A stretch of 64,000 nt of DNA, taken from the NCBI GenBank assembly GCA_963921195.1, contig OY992537.1, positions 125,599,347 through 125,663,346 on the forward strand, written 5' to 3'. The stretch's first letter is position 1. Each line of letters opens with the position of its first letter. This DNA is from Pegoplata infirma. Taxonomy: Eukaryota; Arthropoda; Insecta; Diptera; Anthomyiidae. The notes below the pieces were generated by a model that searched no databases, was not told the DNA's origin, and was given only the letters and a program-made list of their open reading frames with translations. This document shows, piece by piece, positions 23,878 to 34,686 of the stretch. Position numbers and translations under genes: made by a program.

Positions 23878-24720
23878 CCTTTTACCTTTTATAAAAATTA
23901 CCATTTATAAAAAGTACCTTTTATAAAAAGTATCTTTTTTAAAACGTACCTTTTATAAAAAGCACCTTTTATAAAAAGTGCCTCTTATAAAAAGTACCTT
24001 TTATAAAAAGTTCAGTGCCTTTTATAAGAAGTACTTTTATAAAAAGTACCTTTTATAATAAGTACCTTTCATAAAAAGTACCTTTTATAAAAATTACCTT
24101 TTATAAAAAGTACCTTTTATAAAAAGTACCTTTTATAAAAAGTACATTTTATAAAAATTACCTTTTATAAAAATTACCTTTTATAAAAAGTACCTTGGAT
24201 AAAAAGTACCTTTTATAAAAAGTACCTTTTATAAAAAGTACCTTTTATAAAAAGTACTTTTTATAAAAAGTACCTTTAATAAAAAATACCTTTTATAAAA
24301 AGTACCATTTATAAAAAGTACCTTTTATAATAATACACCTTTTATAAAAAGTACCTATTATAAAAAGTACCTTTTTAAAAGGTACCTTTTATAAAAAGTA
24401 CCTTTTGTAAAAAGTAACTTTTATAAAAAGTACCTTTTATAAAAAGTACCTTTTATAAAAAGTACCTTTTATAAAAAATACCTTTTATAAAAAGAACCTT
24501 TTATAAAAATTACCTTTTATAAAAACTACCTTTTATAAAAAGTACCTTTTGTAAAAAGTAACTTTTATAAAAAGTAACTTTTATAAAAAGTACCTTTATA
24601 AAAAGTACTTGTATAAAAAGTACATTTTATAAAAAGTACTTTTTATAAAAAATACTTTTTGTAAAATGTACTTTTTATAAAAGGCATAAAAAGTACCTTC
24701 TATAAAAGTACTTATTGTTA
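23878..24720. repeat. 16-bp minisatellite ACCTTTTATAAAAAGT, about 50 copies
   Basis: Nearly uninterrupted repetition of ACCTTTTATAAAAAGT with occasional base changes or short deletions. The unit is close to self-complementary (ACtTTTTATAAAAgGT), so each copy and the whole array could fold on one strand. It directly follows the 140-bp repeat, whose end carries the same words. Confidence 0.9.
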
Positions 24721-25480
24721 AAAGTGCCGAAAGTACACTTTTCGGTACTTTATTATTTCCTGAAATAATAATCATAGAAACTTCAAATCTGAAAAGGTTC
24801 GCCTCGGAAAATAAAGGGGTTAAAAGAGGAAAAAAGTGTACTTATTTATTTCCCTTAACGGAGATAAAAAGTATACTTTTTGTACTTTTAATATTTGTTG
24901 AAACAAATATCCTAGATAATTGAAATATGGATTATAGGATCCTTCGGTGAAGAAAAAACATACTGGAAGATGTACTTTTTGGAAATTCCGTTTCTAATGG
25001 GGAACTTTTGGTACTTTTTTTGTTCCTATAATAATGACCTTAGAAAAAGGAGATAGAATTGAATATGAAATGGAGTAGAACGGGGAACGGAATAAAGCAG
25101 GGAACAATATGGAATGCTACTTTTTATTAAAATTTTTCTTATTTAACTTTTTACTCCATATTTTTTCTCTTTATATGCTTTTTTCGCTGAAATATTTATT
25201 TACTCATAATCCAAAAACCCGAAATTGTCAATATCTTTTTTTCACCGGAACAAACATGATGACGTACTAGCGAAGTTATTCAAATTTTATTGTTTAAATT
25301 GTTCATTGAAATATTATTTTATGAAAGACTTAAACGTCCACAAGTAAATAAAACAAAGACTACGTAGGGGAAAAATCGATAGAGTAATCCTGATGCTTCT
25401 ATTATCCGGGATGGTAAGCTAGTTGCTATTATATTTTAGCGTTATATCAATTTTGACGTTGTTGCTAAATATTTTTATCA
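24721..25480. other. Decayed repeat remnants and AT-rich DNA
   Basis: It holds degenerate copies of the 140-bp unit (GTACTTTTTGTACTTTTAATATTTG words) to about 25060, then unassigned sequence. No gene is supported. Confidence 0.4.
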
Positions 25481-25489
25481 GTTGTGGAC

Positions 25490-26060
25490 GAGGTGTAAGG
25501 GTTACAGATAGAGCGTGGTTATATTCAAAAAAGTTGTTGGGATGGACAAAATATTAAGCGTCGATCATACATTTGACTTCTCTAGGGGCACTTTTGAGGC
25601 AGTTAGAGCTGTAGGAGCAGTTTTATAAAAATGTAATCTTTGTTACATAAGGTATGTTTGCAAAAAATGTTAGGTGGGAAAAACTAATTACAGATAGAGC
25701 GTGGGTATGTTCTGAAAAGCTGAAGCGGTAGGAGCTGATTTCATAAAATAATTTTATAAAAAATTGTATGGGGACCGCCTTTAGGGTTATAGATGGAGCG
25801 TGGGTATATTCTGACAAGATGTTGGGATGGACAAAATATTAAGGGTCGATCATACATTTGATTACTCTAGAGGCACTTTTGAGACAGTTAAAGCTGTAGG
25901 AGCACTTTTATAAAAATATAATCTTTGTACGGGAGCCCCCTTATGAAACGGAGATAGTGTTTAGGTATGTTTGCAAAAAATTTTAGGGGGAAAAGCTTTC
26001 ATTTTATCCCTCTAGGGGCGATTGCAGGGTGGTTGTGGGGATTTTTGTGGATTTTTTTTT
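25490..26060. repeat. Degenerate tandem repeat (ATAGAGCGTGGGTATATTCTG unit)
   Basis: Segments at about 25500 and 25793 share GATGGACAAAATATTAAG, GTCGATCATACATTTGA, CTCTAGGGGCACTTTTGAG and GCTGTAGGAGCA for 140 bases. Partial units lie near 25690 and 25930. A diverged relative lies alone at 36925-37070. It is non-coding. Confidence 0.65.
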
Positions 26061-26648
26061 TTTTTTTTTGTCAAAATCGACCAATTTTAAGGTACGGAGT
26101 GGTCTTCATTAGGTAATTAGGGTACCTAAACACATTCAGATTGTTTTGATATTTTTATATTCTTTATTTTATATCCAAAGAATTTGTACTTTATTTAATC
26201 CAATAAATATTAATGATTACATAAGTTCAATAAAAAACGTGGCTTTTAATATCAAAAGTAAAATACAAGTAAGTAAAGATTACAGATGTTACATTCTAAC
26301 AGTGATGCCACCGTAACAAATTAAATAGAGATACCCCATACACTACAGATATGTTCACAAGAGTTGTTCAGCTTGACCTTGGCTACAATTTTGCCAAATA
26401 TTGTTAGGGAAACATCAACAGTTCCTGTAAGTTATGCTGAAAAAAATTATATATCCTATATTTTTTCAAAAAAAAGTCCAGGAAAAATTACTTGTTTTGA
26501 CAGAATTTGTTCAGACAGACAGACTATTAGCCATAGTTTTGCCAAATATACTTAGGCGATAACACCAACTCTGATTAAGCTGTTGGGTCAAAGCTGATGA
26601 CACCATATTTTGAGAGTCCCACTGCTTTTCTAAATCTTTGGAGGCCCA
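26061..26648. other. Unassigned sequence
   Basis: Mixed sequence without tandem structure. A 63-codon plus-strand frame at 26364-26555 has no recognised domain and no clear splice partners. I cannot support a gene. Confidence 0.35.
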
Positions 26649-27190
26649 CACACAAAAAACAAAAAAAAAAACCTTGTCAAATAACTAAAAAAATTTCGTA
26701 AACCCATTTTATCAATATTTTACAGTTTTCCTTGTTTTTTAACAATTTTTTTTAATCAAAATTTACACTTTTTTGTAATTTTACAATTTTTTTGTAATTT
26801 TACAAATTTTTTTGTAATTTTACAAATTTCAATGGTTTTTTTACAAAAAAAAAATCAAATAAATTTACGAGAATTCCTTGTAAGTTTTAATGCGCCAAAA
26901 ACGTTGTAAATTTACAATTTTATTGGTAAAAAACTTCTAAAATTACAAAAAAGCTCGTAATGTTTATAAGGAATTCTCGTAAAATATGAGGTAGCAAAAA
27001 ATCTAGTAAAGTTACGAAATCTCCATGTTAGTTTTATCGCGTCAAAAAGTTGTAAATTCACAATTTTATTGGTAAAAATCTTGTATAATTACAAAATTTT
27101 TGGTAAAAAGCTTGTAAAATAAAAAGGAATTCTTGTCAAATAGGAGGTAGCAAAAAATAAAAGTTACAAGTTTTTCTTCTTTTTTGAGTG
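26649..27190. mobile_element. Probable MITE with TTACAA/TTGTAA interior repeats
   Basis: The ends CACACAAAAAAC...CCTTGT and ACAAG...CTTTTTTGAGTG are roughly inverted, with CA on both sides. The interior consists of TTTTTGTAATTTTACAA units in the first half, mirrored later by GTAAAATTACAAAA and AAAAGTTGTAAATT words. No coding sequence. The boundaries are less certain than for neighbouring elements. Confidence 0.5.
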
Positions 27191-27271
27191 CAGAAAAAGG
27201 AATTGGTTATCAAACTGGACAATCTGAGTACAGGGTTTTACTATCCTTTTGGTAATAGAATCGAACCTATA

Positions 27272-27832
27272 CATTCAGAAAATTATGTAATTTACTACAT
27301 GTTAGATGTTTGTATATTTTACAGTAGTTAGTTGTTTTCAACTACAAAGTCAGTTGTTTTTGTATGAAAAATATCAAACAACTATTTCTGTTAGTTATTT
27401 TAAGTCGTTTTTTTGAACTACTAACAAAAAAGTACTGTAATGTAGTAACAGTTATTTAAAGTAGTTAATTTTACTTTTTTTTATCTCTGAAAAATTTTCA
27501 AAGTTTTTTCAAAAAAATAAAAATAAATTTTCGTTTTTTTATCTTTCATAACTTTAAAAAAAAAAAAAAAAATGGTCTTCAATTTTTTTTTCTGAAAAAT
27601 GTTTTAAAAAAAAATTAAATATTGATTATTTTATTTTTACTACATTGTAGTTGTTTTGACTACAAATGTGAGTAGTTTTTACTACATAAGTCAGTTGTTT
27701 TTTGTCAGTTAAAATAACTAACATTGTTAGTTGATTTAACTGAAAAAGTAGTTGATCCCAAACAACTTACAAAGTACATAGTTATTTTAACTGACATTTT
27801 CAGTTGATTTTACTAACATAATTTGTTGAGTG
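27272..27832. mobile_element. TA-flanked MITE, CA(C/T)TCAGAAAATTATGT family, copy 1
   Basis: The ends are CATTCAGAAAATTATGTAA and ACATAATTTGTTGAGTG, each next to TA. The interior is an inverted repeat built of CAGTTGTTTT/AAAACAACTG and AACTAACA words. The element at 56091-56661 is its reverse complement over its whole length, confirming the boundaries. TA duplication fits Tc1/mariner-type mobilisation. It is non-coding. Confidence 0.85.
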
Positions 27833-27834
27833 TA

Positions 27835-28889
27835 TAAACAAGTTCTTGTGTTTTTTTTTTCACTGTTGCACATTGTTTTAAAACAATTTAGTTATTTTTG
27901 TCTGAAAAGTTTTGGCATCACTGACGTTTAGAAAGTAACTTTGAGAGCAATTCTTTCAAAACTCTGCACTTTTAAATAACAACTTAGAATAAAACAAAAA
28001 TTATAAACAAAAGTATCTACACACATTATAAAATTATCTTGCACATTTAGTTCAAAAAAAAAAGTAGAAAAAATGTAAACGATATTCTCGTATTGTAGAT
28101 CAGTTGACATTTGACAGCGCGTGTAACAGCACGTTCCGTAGAAAAATAACTACAACGAGAAGAAATTTTAAACGCAAAAAAAAAGTAATTTACAAAACAA
28201 AATAAAATTATGCAAAGTTATAAATCAATTGAATAAAAAATTAAAATATTTAAAAAAAGTTAAAAAATTAAAAAATAAATAAAAAAAAGTTGTTTAAACA
28301 AGGAAATTTAAATAAACAGCAATTATAAAAGTTAAATATTTTAAAATAAAAATATTCTTCAAAAATTAACGTTGAAAAAATTTAACAAAAAAAAAATAAT
28401 AATTAATAAAACATGTTAAAAAATTTAGCTTAACAATTTTTTTATTAATAATATTAAAAAAAATACTATAAACAATCAATCAACACAATCATCTGTCTTC
28501 TATGTAACTTTTTTTTTAATTACGTTTTATTTGTTTGTTAAAATTTTGAATTGAAAAAAGTGTTTTGTTTTGAAACAAATAAACTGCATATTACAAAAAT
28601 GTAACTAATTTTCGCCTATTGTTCTAGTAATAGTAAAAATACGCCATAAAAATACTTCCTATTTGTTATTTGCATTCGTTAAAAAAAACAAGATTTTAAA
28701 AGTTCGCAGACATAAAAAATTATCGAATTAAGTGAAGTTGTTAAATCAGCCAATAAATTTAAATATGTAAATAATTATAATTAAAAAAAATAATAAATTT
28801 GCATTACTTAACAAATAAGGGACGGAATCTTCAAGTTATTTATTTCCACATTGTAAAAAAAAATATTTTTGAGAACTCATTTTTAAGTG
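27835..28889. other. AT-rich sequence, no supported gene
   Basis: A/T-rich DNA dominated by AAAT/ATTT runs after 28200. No TIRs, tandem units or coding evidence were found. Confidence 0.45.
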
Positions 28890-29329
28890 CAATCAAAAGA
28901 AAAACTCTTTTGAAAAACTGTAAAACGACTTTCAGTTTGAATAAGAAAACTTTTAGCAGATTTTTCTGCTAAAATGTATATTTTACCCAAATTCTCTATT
29001 ATTCAGTTTTAGAAAATAACAGGGGCCCTGTAGGTTAGGGGTCACCAGTAGGTTAGTTGGTAGCGTGATAGCCTCTGAACGTAGGGCCGTGGGTTCGATT
29101 CCCACCAGAAACCTTGTTCTGTTTCGCTACAACGAGATGACAGTCATTGTCACCAGTTCTCGATTAGGTTGAAATTATTATAAATTGTTTGTAGTTTTTT
29201 TTTTTTAAAGAAAATTTGTTTTAAGTTATTTTTAAGTGTTAATTTTTAATATTTTCGATTTTTGTGAAAATTTTTTAGCTGAAACAGAAGATTTTTCTGC
29301 TGTCTTTACTAGTAATTTTCTTATAAGTG
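28890..29329. mobile_element. MITE related to 60371-60981, carrying a tRNA-like module
   Basis: The left end (CAATCAAAAGAAAAACTC, then CTGTAAAACGACTTTCA) is the reverse complement of the right end of 60371-60981. The right part (AGATTTTTCTGCTG...ATAAGTG) matches that element's left end more loosely. TTTAGCAGATTTTTCTGCTAAAA palindromes are shared. The flanking dinucleotides no longer match, so this is an older copy. Confidence 0.6.
29042..29112 (+). repeat. tRNA-like SINE-type module with clear A and B boxes
   Basis: The A-box-like TAGGTTAGTTGG (29049-29060) and the exact B-box GGTTCGATTCC (29092-29102) are spaced as in a tRNA. A perfect 5-bp T stem (GTGGG/CCCAC) surrounds TTCGATT. No acceptor stem forms, so a functional tRNA is unlikely. 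Downstream text (TTTCGCTACAACGA) is shared with the module at 57864-57940, which suggests a tRNA-derived SINE body; a decayed body also lies at 36605-36685. Confidence 0.65.
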
Positions 29330-29474
29330 CTAGAAAATTTTAAAGTATTTTAATTACAGTTAATCTGCCAGTAGCCTGTATTTTGTTTTAATGAAATAAT
29401 TTTGATCCAACAGTGAATTTTAAGAAGAAAATAACACTGTGCTACAAAAAATAACAAACTCGAATATACTTTTT

Positions 29475-29870
29475 AAATGAGGTAGTTAAGGTTGTAGGTC
29501 CCGTCGAAAAGATCACAACTTTCCATCAAACTTGCCAGACATAGCAATTGACAGAGTTGTGATAATTTTTCTAAAAAAGAAAATTAAGATTTTGCATGTT
29601 CGCCGTTCGGACAACCCATAATAAATAAATATGAACTTAAATTCAATGAAGATAATAAAGGTCGTGTATAATTATTTTAAAGGTTTTTGGACCCCTGAAT
29701 TCGAATTTGACCTTGAAATTACTCTATCTTATTAAGTTTTTGATATATCAATTTATATTAAATATCTCAAAAACCTGACGCGATAGAGAAAAGGCCAAAT
29801 TCAGCGCGGCAAAAATCTTTAAAAATAATTTACAATTATGATAGATTTATTTTTTTTTTTGCCTGGGTTA
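29475..29870. mobile_element. Fragment of the 1835-3998 foldback family with its nested MITE
   Basis: Text such as GAGGTAGTTAAGGTTGTAGG and GACAGAGTTGTGATAATTTT matches the arms of the Tc1-like foldback. From about 29595 to 29870 it continues with a relative of the nested CCCAGGCAAAA MITE (ending TTTTTTTTTGCCTGGGTT). The terminal parts of the foldback are missing. Confidence 0.6.
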
Positions 29871-30917
29871 CACAGCTCAACAAGAAAATGCGTATTGGAT
29901 TCTGGTTAGTGATTTGGATAGTGTCTGTTATGCTGATTCCAAATCCGGAGCCCAAATTTGTCTATCACGGCAGGATTTTGAGTAATTCGCTGTTAAAGTG
30001 TCGAAACGGGTCATTTTTACCCTTTTTAAAAGCTTTTAAAATAATATCCTGACATGTAAATGACTTGGTATCAAGCTCATTTGAAAGCCTGTAATTTTCC
30101 CTTAAAGATAAGATAAAATGTTCTAAAAATTGAATTTTCTAAAATAGTCAAAAAATCATTAGAAAAAACCCTTCCATTTTTTCAATATTTAGTTTATTCA
30201 CTCAAAAAAAAGACTTAACTTAAACTTTGGAAAAATTTTCTTCAAAATAGTTTATAAATTTTCCCACAATTTAATTAAATTTAAATAAAAGTTGGGAAAT
30301 TTTCTTAAGTGTTAGGAAAAAATTTAAGTTCATGTACTGTTAAATAGTCCACTATTTTCCTTAAATGGAATTCCCAAATACATGGAAGAAATTCTTACCG
30401 CCAAAGAAATTTTCCCTAAATATATTACAAAAATCTCTATTTTTAAGACATATTCCTCTTCTTTAGTTTTAGGACGTAATTTTCTACCAATTAGTTCATT
30501 TTCTTAGATTTGAGGAAGTCTTTTTCCACTATTTTAGTAAAATTTTAATAACTCGGGAAAATTATTTTTTTTTTTTTTTAAATTTAAAATGGCGATGTCT
30601 CGAAAACTATGCCAGATATAGCAAAATGGAGGCCATTTTTGGTTCTTTGAATCACCATACTATCGCCTGTCCTCTTCACATGTGTGGACCCCAATGGGTC
30701 CTAACTTTGGATTTAAAAAAGTTGGCATTCCCGAAAATTTTAAAATACTCATATCTCGGTAAATAATGCCAACACAACAAAAAGTTTGTAGCCCTTAACA
30801 CGGAGATCAAGGCAGCCAAATACCGAAAAGCTCTTCGAGTAATAGTTTTAAAGTTATCGAGTTTTTAAAATTCTCAAGACCCCAGTGGTCCCCTAAATTC
30901 ACGTATCTCAAAAACTA
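29871..30917. other. Unassigned repeat-like sequence
   Basis: It contains phrases such as GCTGATTCCAAATC and GGCGATGTCTCGAAAACTATG that recur in other TIR element interiors of the window (about 32600, 35870, 47920), so it is probably decayed foldback DNA. No gene is supported. Confidence 0.4.
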
Positions 30918-31287
30918 CACTCAAAATATTTTGTAGGCAAAAACAAATGAATAACACATTTAAAACCAGTGAATAAGCAATTGAAAACCATCCCAGTAAT
31001 TATTCATTTGTTTTAACAAACATCAACATTTATTTTTTACTGTTGACAAAATTTTCTAAAATAAATAACATTAAACATTAAAAAATTACGTTTTTTTCAT
31101 TCTTTTTTACCAACAAATTCGAAAAAAATAACCATCGAAAACATTAAAAATTAATGATAGTTCTGTTATTTTTACCAACAAATTTCAAAAAAATAACCTA
31201 CGAAAACAATAAAAATTAATGATTTCGTAGGTAATTTTTTGCAATTTTTTATTGAAATATTTTTTTTAAATTTTTTTATAAAATTTT

Positions 31288-31352
31288 TGGGGAATCGATC
31301 CCGCAATCAACTACATTCTGGCCAGACACTCTACCCATCGTGCCAAAGTCAC
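31288..31352 (-). repeat. tRNA-like module
   Basis: On the minus strand, TGGCACGATGGGTAGAGTG (A-box) is followed at tRNA-like spacing by GGGATCGATTCCCC (B-box with one change from GGTTCGANTCC). The stems are incomplete. It sits inside the MITE 30918-34684. Confidence 0.55.
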
Positions 31353-32335
31353 TTGATACAAACATGTTTTTATATTTCTATAAATCATGTTTTGATTTTT
31401 TTTTTCTACAAAAAAATAACTGACTTGTGTAGGTAAAAACTAATGATACCCAGCAAAAAAAGAACATACTAAAATGTTAATAAAAAGTAGTTCAACTGCT
31501 GCTAAATTAGTTCTAACTTTGCTGAAACTCTAGTGAATTTAACATGGCGGTGTCGCGCAAAATAAGTAGTTTTTTTTACATATTTTAAGTACATATAAAG
31601 TTGTACTCATACTGTTGTCATAGTTTAAGTTTTTGTATGTAAAGTTTAATTACATCTTTAAGATCACTATTTAAGAGCATTTTTGCACTACTTAAAAAGT
31701 GTATTTTTAGAATTCATTAGGAAGTAGATTTAGTAAGCGATTCTGACGATGCCAATGTTCTAATAACATTACTAAACATCGAAAATGCGACTGGGACGCG
31801 ACCTTATACACTTGATTACATTAGTTCTGCTGGTCAAAAATCCGGCCTCCACACTTTTCCATCACATCTGGTTTTTGAGAAAATTGTGGTCAAAGTTCAA
31901 AAAAATCGCCGTTTTGGTCATTTTTGGAAACTCATAGCGGATGAACCCGATGTGATTGCGACTTCAAACTAAGTCGATGGTTAAGCTAAAACTTTCCTCT
32001 TTTAGATGCAGAACTCATTTGGTCAGTCGCCTTAACTTGTTGGGCACCAATTGTATTTCAATGCTGTCATATCAAAAAAAGGTTTTGGGGGAAAACACTT
32101 TATTAAAAGACAATTGGTGCTCCAAAGGTTGAAGCGACTGATGAATTGAGTTATACGTCTTTAAGAGCAATGTTTGAGCTTTACCCTTAAAAAGTATGGA
32201 GACCGGATTTGTGACCAGGAGAATAATTGTAATCATGTTTATAAGCCTTAAGGTTTTTTTTTCATATGATTTGTAGCGGCAAAAATCGTTTTTTTGGGAA
32301 CAAGACATCATTGAGAGACAATTGGTGCCCTAGGG

Positions 32336-33398
32336 CAGCGGTTACCAACCTATGGTACGCGTACCACTAGGGGGTACGCGAAATTTCCGCGGGGGTACGC
32401 AACATTTTAATAATTTGGACATTAAGATTAACCTTCCAATGCGCATCTGGCTTCCGAAGTTTCCATAACGTCAGGGTTTTAAGAAAGTTGAGGTAAAAAT
32501 TCACAAGAAACGTTTTTTTGTGCAATTTAGAGATCATTTTTTTGATATTTTTGGATGATTCTTTGAGATCCGACCACTTGATTTCGATTAACCTTTCGAT
32601 GCTGATTCCGAATATGGTTCCCAAATTTGTCTATGATGTCAGGTTTTTGAGAAAAAATATGTCAAAGTTTTCAAAATATGTGTGGCATTTTTGAGACGGG
32701 TTTTGATAGAGTGGGAATTTTGGTACCATTTTGTTAAGCTCAAAATGCCCTTTCATTGTAAATACGAGGGTGTTTCTTTGGAAAAGTCACGGAATTATTG
32801 ATCTGCCCTGGTATTAAAAAAAAAACATTTAAAAAAAATTATTTAAAAAAAAAACAAAAAAAAATATTTTTAAAAACAAAAAAATAAAAAAATGTGCTCG
32901 ATTCTCGAATACGACTTCACCATTCACCAAATTTTTAAAAATTTTATATTCTTTCGAGTTTTAAGATTTTTTTAAAAATTTGGTGAATGGTGAAGTCGTA
33001 TTCGAGAATCGAGCAAAATATATTTCCGCTCCCTGTGATATTTTTTTAGAACTTTTTTTTAAGAGTTCAAAATACGTCCGTAGTTCTAGTTTTTGGTGTA
33101 GAATCGACTGTTGAAATCAGATTTGCAATATTTCAGCCATTTTTGCTCTGCAGAAAAATCACCTCAAAATCCGCATTTCCAGATGCATTGAACCATCCCA
33201 AGGAGCGAACCTTTTTCCAAAAAAATACCATTGTTTTGGTCTCCCCTAAATCCTTAAAAAAACCCGCAGATCAAAAATTTCAAAATTAACTCTAATATTT
33301 GTAAAGTTTTTTAACGAAAACAAAAATTCGTTAGGGGGTACGCGGCTGATAAAATTTAAAATTAGGGGTACGCGAGGCAAAAAGGTTGGTAACCGCTG
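32336..33398. mobile_element. Non-autonomous hAT element, perfect 8-bp TSD CCCTAGGG
   Basis: The TIRs are CAGCGGTTACCAACC and GGTTGGTAACCGCTG, of the CAGnGGTT..CAA type usual for hAT elements. CCCTAGGG is repeated exactly at 32328-32335 and 33399-33406. Both ends continue with GGGGGTACGCG repeats. The interior has no transposase frame and holds a strong hairpin at 32895-33015. Confidence 0.9.
32895..33015. repeat. Strong internal inverted repeat (about 45-bp arms)
   Basis: GCTCGATTCTCGAATACGAC and TTCACCATTCACCAAATTTT are mirrored by AAAATTTGGTGAATGGTGAA and GTCGTATTCGAGAATCGAGC with almost no mismatch and a short AT loop. This may be a deeper nested MITE or a folded region of the hAT element. 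Confidence 0.8.
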
Positions 33399-33889
33399 CC
33401 CTAGGGGCTAAGGCGACTGACCAAAAGAGCTCAGAATCATTAAGAGCAATGTTTAAGCTTTAGCCTCGACTTATTTTTAAGTCGCTATCATATCGGGTTC
33501 ATCCGCTATGATTTGGCAAAAATTAACAAAACGGCGATTTTTTTTTTAACTTTGACATCAATTTTCCCAAAAACTTGATGTGATGGAAATTGCAATTAAC
33601 TGTGTAAGGTCGCGGCCCAGTCGCATCAATATTTTTTCAAAATGTTCAGTAATGTATTTTTTAAATAATTATCATTTGAGGGTATAATATAAAAGTTAAA
33701 AAAAAATATTCCTTGAGAAGTTTTAGAAATTGCATTTGGTGCGTGAACTTTTTTTCATCAAAATGAACTAAAGAAAATATTTTTATTACATGTACAACAT
33801 TGCCCATCGTGTGGCTTTTTTTTGACATAAAAAAGTTATAACCCTATTATACATATTTACGCTCACAAAAGTGTTCGTACCTCAAAAAA

Positions 33890-34200
33890 TTGGGTCCAAG
33901 TTCAGGACTTTATACTTCATCCGACATAAAATTGTTTCATTTGCTTGACAAAAAAACAATGATCGCTAAAAAATTGCGTTTTAGAGGTTGGTTCGCTTCT
34001 CTAAGGTGAAACTTTTCCCCTCCGGTCCTAGTCCTAGGTAGGTTAACCTACCTAGGACTATAAAAAATATTTGTACCAAACTTCAGGTGGATAGCTGTTT
34101 TATTTTGGACTGCATCGTGTTACATACAGACAAACGGAGGGATGTACATAGAACTTCTCAGAATCGATCACTGATCAATATAACATATCGTCATTACGTT
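33890..34200 (-). mobile_element. Mini-me repeat fragment
   Basis: AAATTGGGTCCAAGTTC, TTTAGAGGTTGGTT and GATCACTGATCAATATAACAT match the interior of the mini-me copies at 37388 and 61925. The terminal hairpin and TATACCC start are lost. It lies in the right arm of the foldback. Confidence 0.5.
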
Positions 34201-34686
34201 AAAAAATATTTAAAAAAAAAAAACTCATTCCGACTATAGTGTTCTAAAGTAGTGGAATCCATATTATTTTCCTTCTTATTGACATATTTGGATGTTATTT
34301 TAAACTACTTTTTTTGCAACAAAAAATATTCACTAATTGCTACTTTTTATGTAGTTTAAGTCTACTTCCTTTTGAACTACTTCGAATTTTTTTGCTGGGT
34401 ATTTCATTAAAAAATACCAACAATTAAAAAAAAATTACTTACACAAATCATTAAAAATCAAAAGAATAATCAGTACTTTTTACTTACAGAACAAAAATAT
34501 ATGACTTTAAAAAGTGAGTGTTAATGAAAGTCTTTATTTTTTAGTGTGTTATTTTTGAAACAAAGGACTGAAGTAGTCATTTATAAAAACTGAACATCAA
34601 ACAAATGTTTTTTCTTTTAAAAACGACTAAACGGAAAACTTTTTAAATAAACTACAAACAGTTAATGACATAATTTTTTGAGTGTA

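Larger units (their letters stand above)
31449..34399. mobile_element. Foldback element with CCCAGCAAAAAAA ends, nested level 2
   Basis: It begins CCCAGCAAAAAAAG and ends TTTTTTTGCTGGG, with TA on both sides. Long arms are inverted: GCGACTGGGACGCGACCTTA near 31790 corresponds to TAAGGTCGCGGCCCAGTCGC near 33605. Arm text GGTCAGTCGCCTTA at about 32021 corresponds to TAAGGCGACTGACC at 33409. It is interrupted by a hAT element (32336-33398) and a mini-me fragment (33890-34200). Confidence 0.75.
30918..34684. mobile_element. TA-flanked MITE (CACTCAAAATATTTTGT) containing nested elements
   Basis: The left end CACTCAAAATATTTTGTAGG and the right end ACATAATTTTTTGAGTG are each next to TA. The right end (ACAAACAGTTAATGACATAA) is nearly the same as that of the MITE at 43147-43543, so they are one family. 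Without the foldback at 31449-34399 the element is about 0.8 kb. It also contains a tRNA-like module at 31288-31352. Confidence 0.75.

Noticed and set aside
23878..24720. Regular array considered as a CRISPR
   Set aside because: Units are contiguous 16-mers without unique spacers, in eukaryotic repeat-rich DNA.
29042..29112. Functional tRNA gene
   Set aside because: The A box, B box and T stem are good, but no acceptor stem pairs and no credible anticodon arm is formed; it is tRNA-derived.
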